A stretch of 64,000 bases of DNA from Platycnemis pennipes (GCA_933228895.1 OW121846.1:49308107-49372106), one strand, 5' to 3'. Positions 1 to 12,530 are shown, counted from the stretch's first letter. The notes: generated by a model from the sequence alone, not told the origin. Numbers and translations: made by a program.

Positions 1-157
1 CGTCGGCGCCCTCTTTTTCATTTGTCACCACGCTTGGTTCTGGTGGTATGATTACTAACTCATAATCAGTGGCGCTCTCACTATCATTCAAGATAGAAAA
101 TATAGCATCCTCTTAGCCTTTGAAGGCGTTAGAAACGTTGAACCGTTTTGAAGTCAT
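1..157 (-). pseudogene. piggyBac transposase N-terminus (partial, interrupted)
   Basis: An ATG at 157-155 opens a frame that starts MTSKRFNVSN. It is stopped at codon 15 by TAA (115-113) and then continues in the same frame with an acidic stretch containing ILNDSESATDYELVIIPPEP. Runs of D/S/E followed by a VIIPPEP-like motif are typical of the poorly conserved N-terminal region of piggyBac transposases, ahead of the DDE domain. The catalytic part would lie outside the window. The in-frame stop makes this copy a probable pseudogene, unless translation starts downstream. The identification rests on motif resemblance and on the TTAA terminus 428 bp upstream. Confidence 0.5.
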
Positions 158-209
158 TATTAGAAACCTAAAAAATAGAACGGACTATTCTTATACAAAT
201 ATGGCCGCT

Positions 210-225
210 GTACTCAACTGAGTAC
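210..225. repeat. imperfect palindrome, subterminal piggyBac repeat
   Basis: The sequence GTACTCAACTGAGTAC is palindromic except at its centre. It nearly repeats the motif at 550-565 in the element end, so it is probably a subterminal transposase-binding repeat. Confidence 0.4.
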
Positions 226-549
226 AGCACTGTTTCAATGTGAATTACTTGGTAGATGTAAAATATAAAAAGCTCTATTATTAATTATTTTATATGTAAC
301 TATATTTCCTATAACGTAACATACAAAAAGTTTGATTTGAACGTGTTTACATGGTTAAAATTATTGGAATGATGTGCTTACCTGTCTAAATGTTTTCACT
401 GTCGAGCTAGAATCCACGTGTTGATAATAATTTCCAACGTACCCACATAAACTGTTATTATTTTATTATACTTAGGCTTCCTTACAAAATTAGTGGTAAA
501 TAACAACTACAGCAACTAAAGCCTAATGGTTACCCTCAATTGTTTTGCC

Positions 550-565
550 GTACTCACTTGAGTAC
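550..565. repeat. imperfect palindrome in the piggyBac terminal region
   Basis: The sequence GTACTCACTTGAGTAC lies 17 bp inside the TTAA end at 582-585 and is the partner of the copy at 210-225. Confidence 0.4.
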
Positions 566-585
566 AGCAGCGCCAAATGGGTTAA

Positions 586-1088
586 AGAGAGAAATAATAG
601 ATGTTTACCATGCACATTACCTTTTTCTTTATTAGACAAAACACGAAAAAAATTCCGTTCCAACGCTTTTCGTTCATGCGTCTCGCATGGAGACAAAAAT
701 CATCATATTTCATAAGAAAACTATAAATACAGTCGAGACAGTAAAGGAAAATCTCTCTTTTCAAAAACTATTTATGGACCATTCGGTGCATTGCGTACAT
801 GTTCATGTAACCAGTTCACCATTATCTGACATAATAGCCTTCGGAACAAATTTAAAGGTCAGTTTTAGTGAGGAAATGGGAATACATTTTAATGGCATAA
901 CTCGACACGATCCTCACTGCTCCCATCGTCTATTGGCGATTATGTGAAGAGTGGTTCTACTCCCAGACGTCGTGGGTGCGTCAAAGTTCTTCTTTTGACG
1001 AATAGATGTTATGCAAACATCTTTTTACCCTCTTTCCCCATTTATTACCCTCCACCAGCTGCAAGGAATCATCAGTTACCCTTGAAAA
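586..1088. other. spacer, nothing recognised
   Basis: This stretch lies between two piggyBac remnants. Short open frames exist on both strands but show no domain. The promoter or 5' UTR of the downstream transposase may lie here, but no TIR could be identified. Confidence 0.4.
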
Positions 1089-2500
1089 ATGTCGAGAGAA
1101 AGTCACTCTTCTTCGTCACGCGGCATCCGCCCCGAGAAGAGACAATTTTCTTCACGGGATATTGTGTCTGTTCTTGATGAACTCAGCAATGAAGAAGAAG
1201 GTCTTCTTCAGAGTTGGATGACAGTGATGAAAACATAAGATCCTGTTGAGTCATTCAGTGAAGATGGGACAAGACGAGAGAGCCCTGATCCAGTCTTTGA
1301 GTAGTAGAGCGGACAAACTTTTGTGCCACCGCTCTGGAACTTTGACTCTATAAGTGCAGGAGTTAGTAGTGAGTTCGTAATTTGTGATGAAATCAATGTG
1401 CTGGAGTATTTTTAGGCTTTCTTTGACAGTGTCATTGTGGAACATATTGTGAACGAAACTAATCGCTAAGTCAATAATTGTATTGAATCGCAGCCATTGT
1501 CGCAATTTTACAGAATGCGCGGTTGGAATGATTGCACTGAAAATGATTTGTATATGTTTTTAGGCTTCAAAATGTTGATGCCGCATACGAAGCAGCATTC
1601 TATTGATGAGTACTGGTCAACGGATCCCCTTATAGAAACGGCAGTTTTCGGGAAACACATGTTTAGAGACAGATTTTTGGGGATTCTACGATTTTTGCAT
1701 TTCAGCAATGATGATGTTGCAAACTCAGAAGAAACCCTTGCACAAAATTGATGCAATTTTTTGCTTGCTAAATGAAACATTTAGCGGACTCTTCAATCCA
1801 TTTCAAAAGCTCGTGATAGACGAATCGCTAAAGATATTCAAAGGTAGGCTGTCATTCAAGCAGTATATTCCATCTAAGCGGCACAGATTTGGAATCATGT
1901 TCTTTGTTTTTTGCGATTGCCTGACAGGGCTCATATTAGACATGATTCCATATACGGGAAAGTCAACAAAAAATCCCAAAAGTTACTTAGACGTACCTGG
2001 TGCTGTTTTCTCAAAAATGATGGAGAAATATTTACACAAGGGAAATATTTTGTGCATGGACAATTGGTACACTAGTACAAGACTTTGTAATATTTACTTG
2101 ACAATGGGACGGGGTCATGTGGGACAGTGAGGATGAATATATAAGGCATGCCATCGTTCCCGGCAAAGTAATCCAGCAGACTATCATGTGAAAAAAATAA
2201 AATAAAACACTAGCTCTCAAATGGCACGATAAGCGCGATGTAACCATGCTTACAGCTGTTCACAAAGGGAAATTAGTGGCGAGTAAAAAGAGAGATTGGA
2301 TAAATAATGTAAAAACACGTGACGCTGTTCTAGATATTAAGAACATGAGATTAGTAGAGAAGTCGGACATGCAAATCAGTTCAGTGGAATGATGGGGAAA
2401 TCTGTAAAATGATACAAGAAAATGTTTTTCCATCTGGTAGATGCCAAACCACAGAGACAGTGCCACGTCTGCATGAATATGCAGCGTGCGGAGAGGCGAA
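1089..2500 (+). pseudogene. piggyBac-family transposase, frameshifted
   Basis: Fragments of a DDE_Tnp_1_7-type transposase follow one another in the right order but in different frames. The N-terminus starts at 1089 (MSRESHSSSS, then an acidic DELSNEEEGLLQS stretch). A segment at 1497-1751 contains QFYRMRGWNDCTENDLYMFL and DEYWSTDPL. The catalytic core at 1708-2130 has the first Asp in VIDESL (about 1819) and the second in CMDNWYTSTRL (about 2059). Downstream frames at 2215-2400 carry WHDKRDVTML and YNK/MRLVEKSD-like remnants of the segment that contains the third Asp in the family. At least three frame changes and several stops separate these parts. No intact protein is possible. The sequence differs from the piggyBac remnants at 1-585 and 29676-32600. 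Confidence 0.75.
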
Positions 2501-2549
2501 GGAAACTATTAAACACTTGGTGTTAGGAGTGTGGAGTGGGATTATGTAT

Positions 2550-4089
2550 TGCTTGGTGTTTCCGTGATTTTCACAGTAAGAAAATATTTTAAGAAACATA
2601 ACCAAGACAATAAATAATAGCATTTTCATTATGCAGACCGTAATTACAAATGAATTGCTTTTCGAAAATAAATTTTGAAAAAATGTATTTCGTCTTTCAG
2701 TAAAACAACACTTCCTGCAATACGACATTCAGAGCAAAAGAATTAGAAAATTACGCGTATAAATTCTTAGGCAATTTTTCCCTTTAATATAAATTGATAA
2801 TTGATAAAATAGCGCTAAAATAAGAAAGAAGAAAAACATTTTTTTGCGCCTGTGGAGAGCTATATTTCAGATTAATTGCGCAGTTAAAGCGTTAACACAC
2901 AGCTTCAAGACGACATGTTTCATAGAATATGTTAACATTTTATACAATATATTTAATATTGGAAATGAAACAAGGTAGGTTTAATGATAATGGACAGGCC
3001 AGTGAGAGAATACAAAGATAAATAAAAAAGGCTAAACGTTGAGGCTGTGCGCAAAGAAGTCGACGCTGCTATTTTCTCAAATAAAAAGAAAGATTGCGTG
3101 GAAATATTAGCTGTGAAGGCTGGAGGAAAAAAATTTAAAAACACAGGAAATGAACCAGGAAATGTAACAGGAGGAGACAACGAAGACTCTAAATACGTCC
3201 TCGAGTCCTCTTGGGGAGGAAGAAATTTGCTTCTTACACAGCAATTGGTGCGTTATCACAGATAGCAAAAACGCCTCGTTTAATCTTGCTCAGTAATTTT
3301 CATTTAACATTTGCGCGACTTTCCGCTATCCTGCAATGCACCACTACCGTTCTTCTGTGTTTCTTTGGTGTAATCACGACTAGCTTTTTCTTGGCAGTCT
3401 ATTTTCTCTTCCGGCACTCCAAAAAGTATGGGAGCTTGGTAATTAGCAATTCTTTTCTATGGCTCGCAATTCGCTCTGGTGATTCTGCTACGCCCCTCAT
3501 CCACCTCTTATTTTTTCACAAAAGAAGAAAACGTAGCGACGCAATTTGGTACTCGTCGCGACAAGAGAATAATGCGACTCTGCTGCTCGTTTAAAGTCAC
3601 TGAAACTTTTAGAACGTTGAAGGCTAACATGCGTGGGGTTGTATGCATTCGTATTTTCGCGAGGAGTCTTCAGTCACATACGTATTGATACAGGAAAATA
3701 GGTCCAATAAATACTCCAATCGAGAAATCTAAAGTAGTTTTGAGGAATGCGTAGCTGGAGCTTGATGATATTTCAATATATGAGTTTTCTATTCAATTTT
3801 TTAAAGACTGAAATTTCAAAATCCAATATGCAATATGGTATTGCATATTACTACAATGCACATTAATCTACAATAAACATATTTTAGACTATCAATATTA
3901 AAATTGAAATTTTTGGATAAATATAACGATTAGATTTGAGCTCAGTCTATCAAATCGGTGACAGAACCCATTCTCGACAATCAGCAATCAGAAATCATCA
4001 GCAAACCGATGGTAAAATTTAAGTCCTTCCAAAAATACCTCCAGAAAATATATCCCTTTTACATATCTGTTTTTCATTTGCGGTACCGT
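2550..4089. other. AT-rich spacer, nothing recognised
   Basis: There is no domain-like frame here. The open frames at 3047-3265 and 3211-3594 have low-complexity or membrane-like composition and no recognisable motif. The stretch separates the piggyBac remnant from the large mosaic array. Confidence 0.4.
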
Positions 4090-4190
4090 TTTACCATTTA
4101 GGAAATGGCATTTGTACTACTTACGGTCGAATAGTTGAACCAATAACAATTTGTCGAAACCACTAAATCTATTACGGTAACTTTCTACAA
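4090..4190 (+). repeat. left terminal block of the array
   Basis: About 100 bp (containing TACTTACGGTCGAATAGTTG and CCAATAACAAT) is matched by 28545-28640 at the other end of the array and was not noticed inside it. It probably marks the array boundary or a terminal direct repeat. Confidence 0.55.
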
Positions 4191-4479
4191 GCTTTATAAG
4201 CTAAGTTGACTTCAAAGAGAATATGGTATTGAATTAACCAGCATCAATTAATTTCGAGTCGATAATCTCACTCTGACAGTTCAAATTTTTCATGTGAAGC
4301 ATCAAATATTATCTTGGCTTCGCGCTAAAATTGTCATTTAACTGCTAATAAGTCATATTCGCACACTCCATTTCACTATATATAGAATACTTTATTTCGC
4401 TATTCGTCACGCAATCGTTAATTTCCCATTAGTCAGGGTGTTCAAAACTAAAAAAACCAAAACAAATGCTATTTTCACT

Positions 4480-5870
4480 CTTAAATTATTCTGGCTCATC
4501 AAATCACTAGCAAACATTGATAACTTGCAAAATCAAGAATTAAAATTCTGAAGAAAACACCTTTGAACATTTTTCGGAAAATTGCAATCTCCTTTACGGT
4601 ATTTGTTCCTCATAGTACTTCATGTAATCATTAACCGATCTTTTATGACATGGCCTATATCTTCTTCTATTATTGGTAACAATTTTTTTTGTAACCGTAA
4701 ACATTTATTTGGTTTTAATTACCAACTGACGTATTTAATACCAAACTTTTAACGATTTTCAATTAATTACATTATGTGGAGGATTGTATTTCCAATTAAT
4801 TTTATAATGCATCGCAAAGTGTAAGAAGAAATGTCACTAGAAATTTCAGAGTAATTCGGGTAGTAATTTTTCTCCTTCATAGAATGTAAAACTGTTTGTT
4901 ATCCACTTGCTCAACTCAGCAAGTGATTAGGTGTCGGTGGTACAATTGGCATATTAATATTAACGAGGCGATTTAATGAAGCAGTATTGAATCCACTCTA
5001 AAGTGAAGATATGCTCTTAAAATCTGTCTTTACTTGGAACATAAGAAAAACTAGCTAACAACCCTGTAATGTAGGGATATAGTTAACTCAGCATATTCAC
5101 CAAACTCGAATGCAATTTTTCATACAAATCAACTATCGAATGTGCAACTATTTGAAAATAAGTTTCAATAAAAATGAACTCTACTCTATGCAGTAAATAC
5201 ATCTTTCCAAAGTTAAGACCATTTTACAACGATTTAAGATATTGAAAATTTCCCTATAAATCCATGGTCTACAAGAAATGTACGCTGCGTGTACAGCGAA
5301 AAGTTACACATAGAGTGATTCCACGTAATATCAATCACTGTTTTGACCCACGTCAGATCAATCACTGCTCTTAAATTTTTGTTTTAAAACTGTCCGATAT
5401 ACATTTATATTTAAAAATATATATATATTTATTACTTGCTTTATCTGCCAGCATAAATTCCTGTGTGCCATATCTTGAATTCCGGAGTTACAGCGGCACA
5501 ATATTATAATCTACTAGCATCTACTATCGGCCTTGAACCTCGTGGAGAATATAAGCTGTCAAGGATGCAGCACATTATTATTATTATTGTAGATTTGGAA
5601 ACCACGGTAGGCAAAAGATATCTGATATCTAATTGCTAGGAAAACTATTAGTACGACAATTACCATGGATCTGTGCTATGCAGATGCAAATAATGGATTT
5701 CGAAAACATGCATAATTTTAACACACCTATTTTTTTAAACATTGTTTCAAAATTATAATTATTCATTCAGATGTGTTTTGTAAATAATTATTATTCCAAA
5801 AATGTAGTTCACAAAACCTGCAACGGTGTCCGTTAATATCAGTCGACTATAAAATCGGAGAAAATACTGA
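4480..5870 (+). repeat. array module, long version with non-coding blocks
   Basis: Contains, in order, the CTGGCTCATCAAATCAC block, a block near 4700 with TTTGGTTTTAATTAC, the GCAAGTGATTAGGTGT block near 4918, an ATT-trinucleotide run near 5576 followed by GATATCTGATATCTAATTGC, and the GTCCGTTAA block near 5829. The same order recurs at 26220-27640, so the two are long homologous copies. No protein is recognisable. Confidence 0.65.
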
Positions 5871-6442
5871 AAGGGTAAGTAATGATGATCAAATTAAACC
5901 GTGCAGGCTATGGAGTAGGTAAACATTAAGGAACTTCACATGTTGAACATCTTGCATTTTCAAACATAATATTTTTGCTCACGAAATTCTACATTTTACT
6001 TTAAGTAAGAAATTTTACACTTAAACCATCAATTATGGCTTTTACCATGCTTATTCACCAATATGATTTCAAAGATGAATATGACTTTTACACACATGGC
6101 ACTAGTTTGTGTGTACTGGGAATATGATAACGAAACAAAGAAAATTCACCAATCTGTTTATTAAAATATGATATTTTGTTATATAATTGTTAAATATATT
6201 AGATAAATTTAGAATTGTGGTCAAGTGTCAATAATCCAGTCCAGTTAAATTTTCATTCTACCAGTGAAAAAGCAAGCAATTTCGAATGATTTTTTCCAAT
6301 GGGCTTTCTAGTGCCAAAACACCAATATAAGTTAAAAATAGTGTATCTCATAAAAACAGGATATTAATGGATACTGCTTCAAAATTACAGGTTTTAACTA
6401 ATGTACCTGTAGGTCATAAATATAACTTAAAAAATTGCAAAA

Positions 6443-7440
6443 ATGGCTTTTACCAAGCTAAGTCACAAATATGATTTCGAAGATGATTATTTTGAGTTTT
6501 ATACACCTAGAACACCGGTAATAGTAAAAGAGGATTATAATGATGTTGAACTGAGACATAAAAGAATTCAAGGGGAATTCTTCTGGAGTGACTATTTACG
6601 GAGAAAAACTAAGCATGCTGCGATTCGCTGATGGTATAGCTCTCATAGCAAAGACAGAGAGGGATCTGAATCGGACTCCATAAAACATGAAAAGACAATG
6701 GTCATATATCAGATGAAGATAAATAAAAATAATACTAAGCTATTTGTATGCATTAACAATTAAGGGGTCAAAAACAACGTAAAACTAGGGAAAAGAACTG
6801 GAAGAGATGAGAGAGAAAAACATAAAGAAATAGATAACATAAGAACCCGTGAGAAGAGGGTATTCTACCAAATGAAGAATCTACATACACCTGGAAATTC
6901 AATCGTAGAGGTAAGGAAACAATTCGTCAGCACGTACAACTGGAATATGTTTCATTGCGGCAGTGTGGCGTGGACGATGACAGCAGCAAAGGAAGTAAAC
7001 ATTGGAAGCATTAGAAATGTGGTGCTACAGAAAAATGATTACTATAAATCGCATCGACCGACTAAGTAACGAGGAAGTCCAAAGAAGAGCGGGTGAAAAG
7101 TGAACACTTCAAAGAGAACAGTGGAAGAAGACGGACACATCATGAGGCACGAGGCCTCACAATTATTGAGGGAAAAGTGAACGGGAAGATTGGAAAAGGC
7201 AGTCCTCTTATGAGAAACATAGATCAGGTTGTGAACAATTAAAAGATAAAATTACGTGTGAACGAAAAGTGAACTCTTCTGAATACCGTATGAAAATGAC
7301 GGGACAACCTCTTCGGCCAAATTTTAGTCACAATGGCCTCACAATTATCGAAGTAAAAGTGAATGGGAAGATGGGAAAAGGTAGTATGGGAAAAGTAGTA
7401 CCCTTATGAGAAACATAGAACTGGTTGTGAACCATTAAAA
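6443..7440 (+). pseudogene. LINE reverse-transcriptase C-terminal fragment (array copy)
   Basis: An opening frame (MAFTKLSHKYDFEDDYFEFY, stop near 6631) is followed in another frame by LRFADGIALIAKTERDLNR near 6615-6675. This resembles the F/YADD palm motif of LINE reverse transcriptases, but with Gly in place of the second Asp. Next come an FYQMKNLHTPGN-like segment and FVSTYNWNMFHCGSVAWTMT at 6872-7069, which matches the conserved C-terminal segment (WSMFHYGSEAWTM) of endonuclease-RT LINE proteins. Stops and frameshifts are frequent. This is one of several degenerate copies in the array. Confidence 0.7.
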
Positions 7441-7494
7441 GAAAAAATTACGTTATTATGAATAGGTTGTTGATATGAGTAGCCAGTAGAGGGC

Positions 7495-8320
7495 TGTGAT
7501 AATCCAATTACAAGACATTTGACGGATAACGACGATAAGTTTATTAATACAAACTTCAATTAATTCAAACTCTCAATTATGGCTTAAACCAAGCTACGTC
7601 ACTAATATGATTTAAAACCTGCTGGAAATAACTTTTACCACATATGGCACCAGTTAGCGTGTATTATTAATAATATAACGAAACAAGGAAAATTGACCAA
7701 TCTAGTTTATTAAAATATGGTATTTTGGCATAAAAATTTAAAATATATTAGATAAACTTAGAATTATGGTCAAGTATCAATAATCCAGTATAGTTATGAT
7801 TCTACCAGTGAAACGGCAAGCAATACGAATTATTTTCATCCTCAAGCAGTTGTAATACTCCACATTTATTTTAATAACCGCCAACTCGGGGTTCGGCAAC
7901 TCAAAGCCATTTCCATTTTTATGGCTAATCAAATCTCTAGCTACAATTGTGAACTGGCAAAACAAGAATGATGATTCTGAAGAAAAACACTTCTGTACAT
8001 TTTTTCTGGAATTTTCAACCCTATTTACGGTGTTTGTTTCCTCATAGTGTTTTATGTGATATTAAAATGTTCTTTAATGACATGGCCTATATCTTCTCCT
8101 ATTATTACTGGATAAACGCAGTTTACAGAACATGCCAAGGTGTCCGTTAACATTTCTCGACTGTGAAATCGAAGAAGATACTGAGAAGAATGAGTAATCA
8201 TTGTCAAATTTAATCGAGCATGATTTCCATTGGGTAACCATTGGAACGTTGAACATCGTGTATTTTATAACATAATACTTTTGAATTCAATTACGTCCTT
8301 TGACCGAATTGAAGGTTCTA
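7495..8320 (+). repeat. array module, non-coding blocks
   Basis: Holds a copy of the RT opening-frame block in decayed form (near 7575-7660), then the CTGGCTCAT-like block near 7918 and the GTCCGTTAA block near 8140, with a TTTTGAATTCAATTACG segment near 8278. It is homologous to 10855-11640 and 17225-17820. The short open frames on both strands are accidental. Confidence 0.6.
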
Positions 8321-8324
8321 TAGT

Positions 8325-9240
8325 CCTCGTATGAGAAACATAGTACTGGTTTTGAAGAATGTAAAAGATACAAATTACGTCAATATGCAGAGGTTATTGA
8401 TAGAAGAAGCCAAAAATTCAAACAGTATTAATACTCCACATTTAACTTAATATCAACCGACTTGGGATTCAGGAACTCAATGCCATTTCAATTCTTCTGG
8501 CTCATCAAATAACTAGCTACTATTGGCAACTGGCAAAACAAGGATGATGATTCTGAAGAAAACACCTCTGAACAGTATTTGGATTCCCTTTGAACATTCC
8601 TCATAATGTTTATGTGATTGTTAACTTTTTTAAAGACATGGACTATATATTCTCCTATTATTACTAGCAAATTTTTATATACTGACACATTTATTTGGTT
8701 TTAATTACTAAGTTGCGTATTTTATTTATCCCAAACTTTTTTTCAGCTTCTAATTTTTTTCATTTTTCGATTTTCAATTAAATTAATGATGTGAAAGATT
8801 GTGTTTTACATTGATTTTTTTATGCATCGCAAAATATAACAAGAAATGTCACTAGAGATTTCAAATATGTAGGGTAACCATTTTTAGCCCTTCATAGAAA
8901 GTACAACAGTTGGCTATCCACTTGCTCCACTCAGCAAGTGATTAGGTGTTGGTGGTACAATTGGCATATTACACTAACGAGGCGATTTAATGAAGCATTA
9001 TTCAAACCACTCTAAAGTGAAGAAATGCTCTCAATATCTGCCTCTACTTGGAACATAATAATGGATTCCTAAAAACCGTGGGATGCAGGGATATAATTAA
9101 CTCATTATACTCTCCAAACGTGAATGTAATTTTTCATGCAAATCAACCATCGAATGTGCAGGTATTTGAAAATACGTTGAAACAAAAAAAGAAGTCTTCT
9201 CCATGCAGTAAATACATTTTTTCATATTTAAGTCTATCTC
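8325..9240 (+). repeat. array module with an RT C-terminal remnant and non-coding blocks
   Basis: Starts with a short remnant of the LINE C-terminus (VLKNVKDTNYVNMQRLLIEE-like, 8346-8420). It continues with the CTGGCTCATCAAATAAC block (8500), the TTTGGTTTTAATTAC block (8693) and the GCAAGTGATTAGGTGT block (8934). This order also occurs at 26040-27000. Confidence 0.6.
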
Positions 9241-9244
9241 TTAG

Positions 9245-10200
9245 GTAACAAACTCTTAGGTACACTTTAAAAATATACTTAGTTATTAAAAGTGTAAACA
9301 ATTTGATATTCAAAATAAAGATGCAAAATACCTCTGCTTATTTATTTTGCAAGCAAAAGTCTAAGCCGTAATTAAAAATAAACATGTTCCGAAGGGTACA
9401 TAATTATTACCAGTCTTCAAGATCAGACAGACAACATTGCTCCTTCATTTAACTAAATAGTGTTCCTATGGGTGGAGTCAAAATGACACACATAGGGGTT
9501 TATGATGCCAAAACACCACCATAAGCTTATTATTTCAGAATTTCGTAAAAAGAGAAAATGGAACAATACTGCTTCCAAAATCTAAGGTTTGACCTGAGGC
9601 ACATAAAGGTCGGAAATATTACATTTAAACCATCCATAATGGGTTTTACCTAGATAAGTCACAAATATGGTTTCAAATATGATGATTATGATTTTTACAC
9701 ATATGGCACCAGTTAATGTTTATTATGAGTATGATAACGAAACTTAGGAATTTCACCAATCTAGCTAAGTTATTAAAATATGGTATTTTGGTTATATAAT
9801 TTTTTAATATATTGTAAAATTTAGAATTGTGGTCACGTATCCATTATCCAGCATAATTATTATTCTACTAGTAAAACGGCAAGCAATTTCGAATGATTTT
9901 CATACTCAAACAGTTGTAATACTCCAAATTTAATTTAATATCAACCGACTCGGATTTCGGCATCTCAAGGCCATTTTAATTTTTCTGGCTCATCAAATTA
10001 CTAGCCACCATTTTCAACTGGCAAAACAAGAATGATGATTCTGAAGAGAACACATCTGAATATTTTTCGAAAATTTTCAATCCTTTTACGGTGTTTGTTC
10101 CTCATAGTGTTTTATGTAAGTGTTAACTGGTCATTAATCACATGGCTTATATCTTCTCATATTATTATATCATATTATTATCTTCTCATATTTTTGTCAC
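9245..10200 (+). repeat. array module, non-coding blocks
   Basis: Contains the block with AAAATGACACACATAGGGGT and ACACCACCATAAG near 9480-9540, a decayed RT opening-frame block at 9620-9720, and the CTGGCTCATCAAATTAC block at 9984. It is followed directly by an RT C-terminal remnant. Confidence 0.55.
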
Positions 10201-10690
10201 CTAGGAAGCCAAGTATCTAAGGATGCATGATGCGAAAAAAATAGCGTAAGAGTCCGTGGGAAGAGGTTATTCTACCAAAAGAAGAATCTACTTACAGCTG
10301 GAAATACCATCGTAGGGGTAAGGAATCCATTCATCATAACGTGCATCTGGAGCATGTTTCATTATGGCAGTAGGGCATAGACGATGAAAACTGCAAAATA
10401 AGTAAATATTGGAAGCATTCGAAATTTTGTGCTACAGAAAAATGATGAATATAAATCGCAACGACCGACTAAGTAACGAGGAAGTCAAAAGAAGAGCGGG
10501 TGAAAAGTGAACACTTCAAAGAGAACAGTGGAAGAAGACGGGCACATCATGAGGCACGAGGCCTCACAATTATTGAGGGAAAAATGAACGGGAAGATTGG
10601 AAAAGGCAGTCCTCTTATGAGAAACATAGAACAGCTTGTGAAAAATTAAAAGATAAAATTACGTTAATATGAATAGGTTGTTGATGGAAG
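10200..10690 (+). pseudogene. LINE RT C-terminal remnant (array copy)
   Basis: Decayed copy of the segment that is best preserved at 25594-26160. A CYLGRQVSIDGR-like start near 10200 (CTAGGAAGCCAAGTATCTAA) is followed by FYQKKNLLTAGN-like sequence near 10272 and SMFHYGS-like sequence near 10353. The end (near 10490-10680) matches the RRAGEK and GKIGKG...LMRN segments of the other copies. Several stops are present, for example in the WTM motif near 10380. Confidence 0.65.
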
Positions 10691-10854
10691 TTCCCAGTGT
10701 AGGTCTGTGATAAACCAATCACAGGACATTTGACTGATAATGATGATAAGTTTATTGATACTAAATTTCATAAAAAACAGATAATTCAACGATACTGCTT
10801 TCAAAATCATGGGTTTGCCTTTAGGTACATGAAGGTCAGAAATATTAAATTAAT

Positions 10855-11640
10855 ACTCTCAGTAATGACTTTAACCGAGCTATGTCACTAATATGATTGT
10901 AAAGATGCTGAATATGACTTTTACCAAACATTGCACCAGTTAGTGTGTATTATTAATAATATAAAGAAACATGGAAAATTCACCAATCTAGTTTGTTTAA
11001 ATATGGTATTTTGGCAATATAGTTTTTTATCATATTAGATACATTTATAATTGTGGTCATGTATCAATAATCCAGTATAATTATGATTCTACCAGTGAAA
11101 TGGCAAGCAATACGAATGATTTTCATACTCAAACAGAGTAGTAATTCTCCACATCTAATTTAATATCAACCGACTCGGGTTTTGGAAACTCAATGCCATT
11201 TCAATGTTTCTGGCTCATCAAATCACAGGACTACATTATTATTACTTGTGTTCTAGACTACCATTAGCAACTGTCAAAACAACAATTATGATTGTGAAGA
11301 GAACACCTCTGTACATTTTTCGGAAATTTTCAATCCTTTTTACGGTATTTGTTCCTCATAGTGTTTTATGTGAGTCTTAACTGTTTTTTAATGACATGAC
11401 ATATCTTCTCCTATAATTATTGGAAAAACATAGTTTACAGAACCTGCGATGGTGTCCGTTAATATTTATCGTCTTTAAGATCGAAGGAGATACTGAGAAG
11501 AATGAGTAATCATGGTCAAAAAAACCATGCAGGATTACCATTAGGTAACATTTACATCCCTTCACATGTTGAACATCATTTATTTTCAAACATAATACTT
11601 TTGAATTCACTAACCACCTTTGACCGAATTTAAGGTTCTA
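10855..11640 (+). repeat. array module, non-coding blocks
   Basis: Carries a decayed RT opening-frame block near 10860-10950, the CTGGCTCATCAAATCAC block at 11212 with a short insert (ATTATTATTACTTGTGTTCT), and the GTCCGTTAATATTTATCG block at 11453. It is collinear with 7495-8320 and 17225-17820. Confidence 0.6.
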
Positions 11641-12214
11641 CAGGAAGTTAACATATTTTTAGGTCTTTCTTTCAAGTTTTTCCAAACATTTAATGAATTT
11701 AACCACGAACACATCGAGATACTTTCTATATACGCATATGTCTATACACTTAGGAATTGTAAGAAATTTGACACCACATAGGACGAAAATACAATTGAGA
11801 TAGAGGCATTATTTAAGATGTTTTCTAAGGTGTTAACATTAATAAACGTGAAGATGGCTGTTCTGCAAACGTATTACATTTGTGCTATCGGTCAATGCCG
11901 AAGGTAGTCCATCATATTGTAAAGTCAATTTAAACGAAAGACCTGCCGATTAATATGTGATCACATTGTATTTGACCAACATTTGCTTTTGCTTTTAGCA
12001 AGTTCAATCACTATCACCAGATTTATTAAAATGTAATTTTCATTTCATACAAAGCAACTGACAATCAAAATTAAGGGTTTAGAGTAACGTAATGATATCC
12101 ACGAAGGCATCAGACTTGTAGCCACAAAGTGATAAAAGTCACGCCGAAAATGGCACTCTTGTGGATAATCAATTTATTTTGTAGTTAATCGCAAGTATTT
12201 TTCAGCCTGTGAGA
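11641..12214 (+). repeat. array module preceding the zinc-ribbon block
   Basis: Contains a block with GAGATACTTTCTATATA (near 11717), a block with GTTAACATTAATAAACGTGA (near 11833) and a block with AAAAGTCACGCCGAAAATGG (near 12134). The same three blocks in the same order occur at 14790-15420 and 17840-18460. The reading frames are broken. These blocks may derive from piggyBac sequence upstream of the ribbon, but I cannot show this. Confidence 0.6.
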
Positions 12215-12530
12215 CCTGGCTGCAATAATTTCCTGGGTATGCTCAAAGAAGTGACTGACAAAAAAGTAAAACGGAGTGCATTCATGCGAAGGTTCGCAAA
12301 GTAAATGAGGGATATTCAAATGACGAAAAAAATAAAATTAAAACCAGCTTATTAGATATTGAGGGCTGAGGTGACCCCAAAGAGAGAAGGCAGTGCAAAA
12401 TTAAGAATTGTAAAGGAAATACTACGCATAATGTATGTGGAACTTGTAGAAGGATGACCTGTGTAAAGTGTGCCCATAAAGTAATTCATGATTGGGTGGA
12501 TTGTATAAACTGCCATGTACCATTTAGCTC
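12215..12530 (+). pseudogene. piggyBac C-terminal zinc-ribbon fragment (array copy)
   Basis: The frame around 12268-12300 reads KRSAFMRRFAK, then a stop, MRDIQM and a lysine-rich stretch. A frame-shifted cysteine-rich tail follows near 12400-12500. The better preserved copy at 15452-15720 shows the pattern more clearly (GRKCRMKTCKGNMTHNV). Cys-x4-Cys-K-G followed by a TH(N)V segment and paired Cys residues resembles the C-terminal zinc ribbon of piggyBac transposases. This copy is frameshifted. Confidence 0.5.

Larger units (their letters stand above)
1..585 (-). mobile_element. piggyBac-family element, 5' terminal part (runs off the window)
   Basis: Read on the minus strand, the segment starts at a TTAA (582-585) followed by CCCATTTGGCGCTGC, the kind of TTAA-CCC terminus that piggyBac elements have. 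About 430 bp further in, a reading frame begins that looks like the acidic N-terminus of a piggyBac transposase. Two imperfect palindromes of the form GTACTCAnnTGAGTAC lie at 550-565 and 210-225, within the terminal and subterminal region where transposase binding is expected. The rest of the element lies to the left of base 1. The assignment is good for the family. Whether the element is complete cannot be judged. Confidence 0.6.

Noticed and set aside
3211..3594. 127-codon plus-strand frame with hydrophobic segments, resembling a membrane protein
   Set aside because: Composition follows from AT-rich DNA with T-rich codons, no motif is present, and it overlaps another frame (3047-3265) in a different phase.
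5576..5595. Possible CRISPR-like or regular short repeats in the array
   Set aside because: The runs are ATT trinucleotides and the larger repeats are long, diverged modules. There are no short repeats with unique spacers, and the sequence is eukaryotic.
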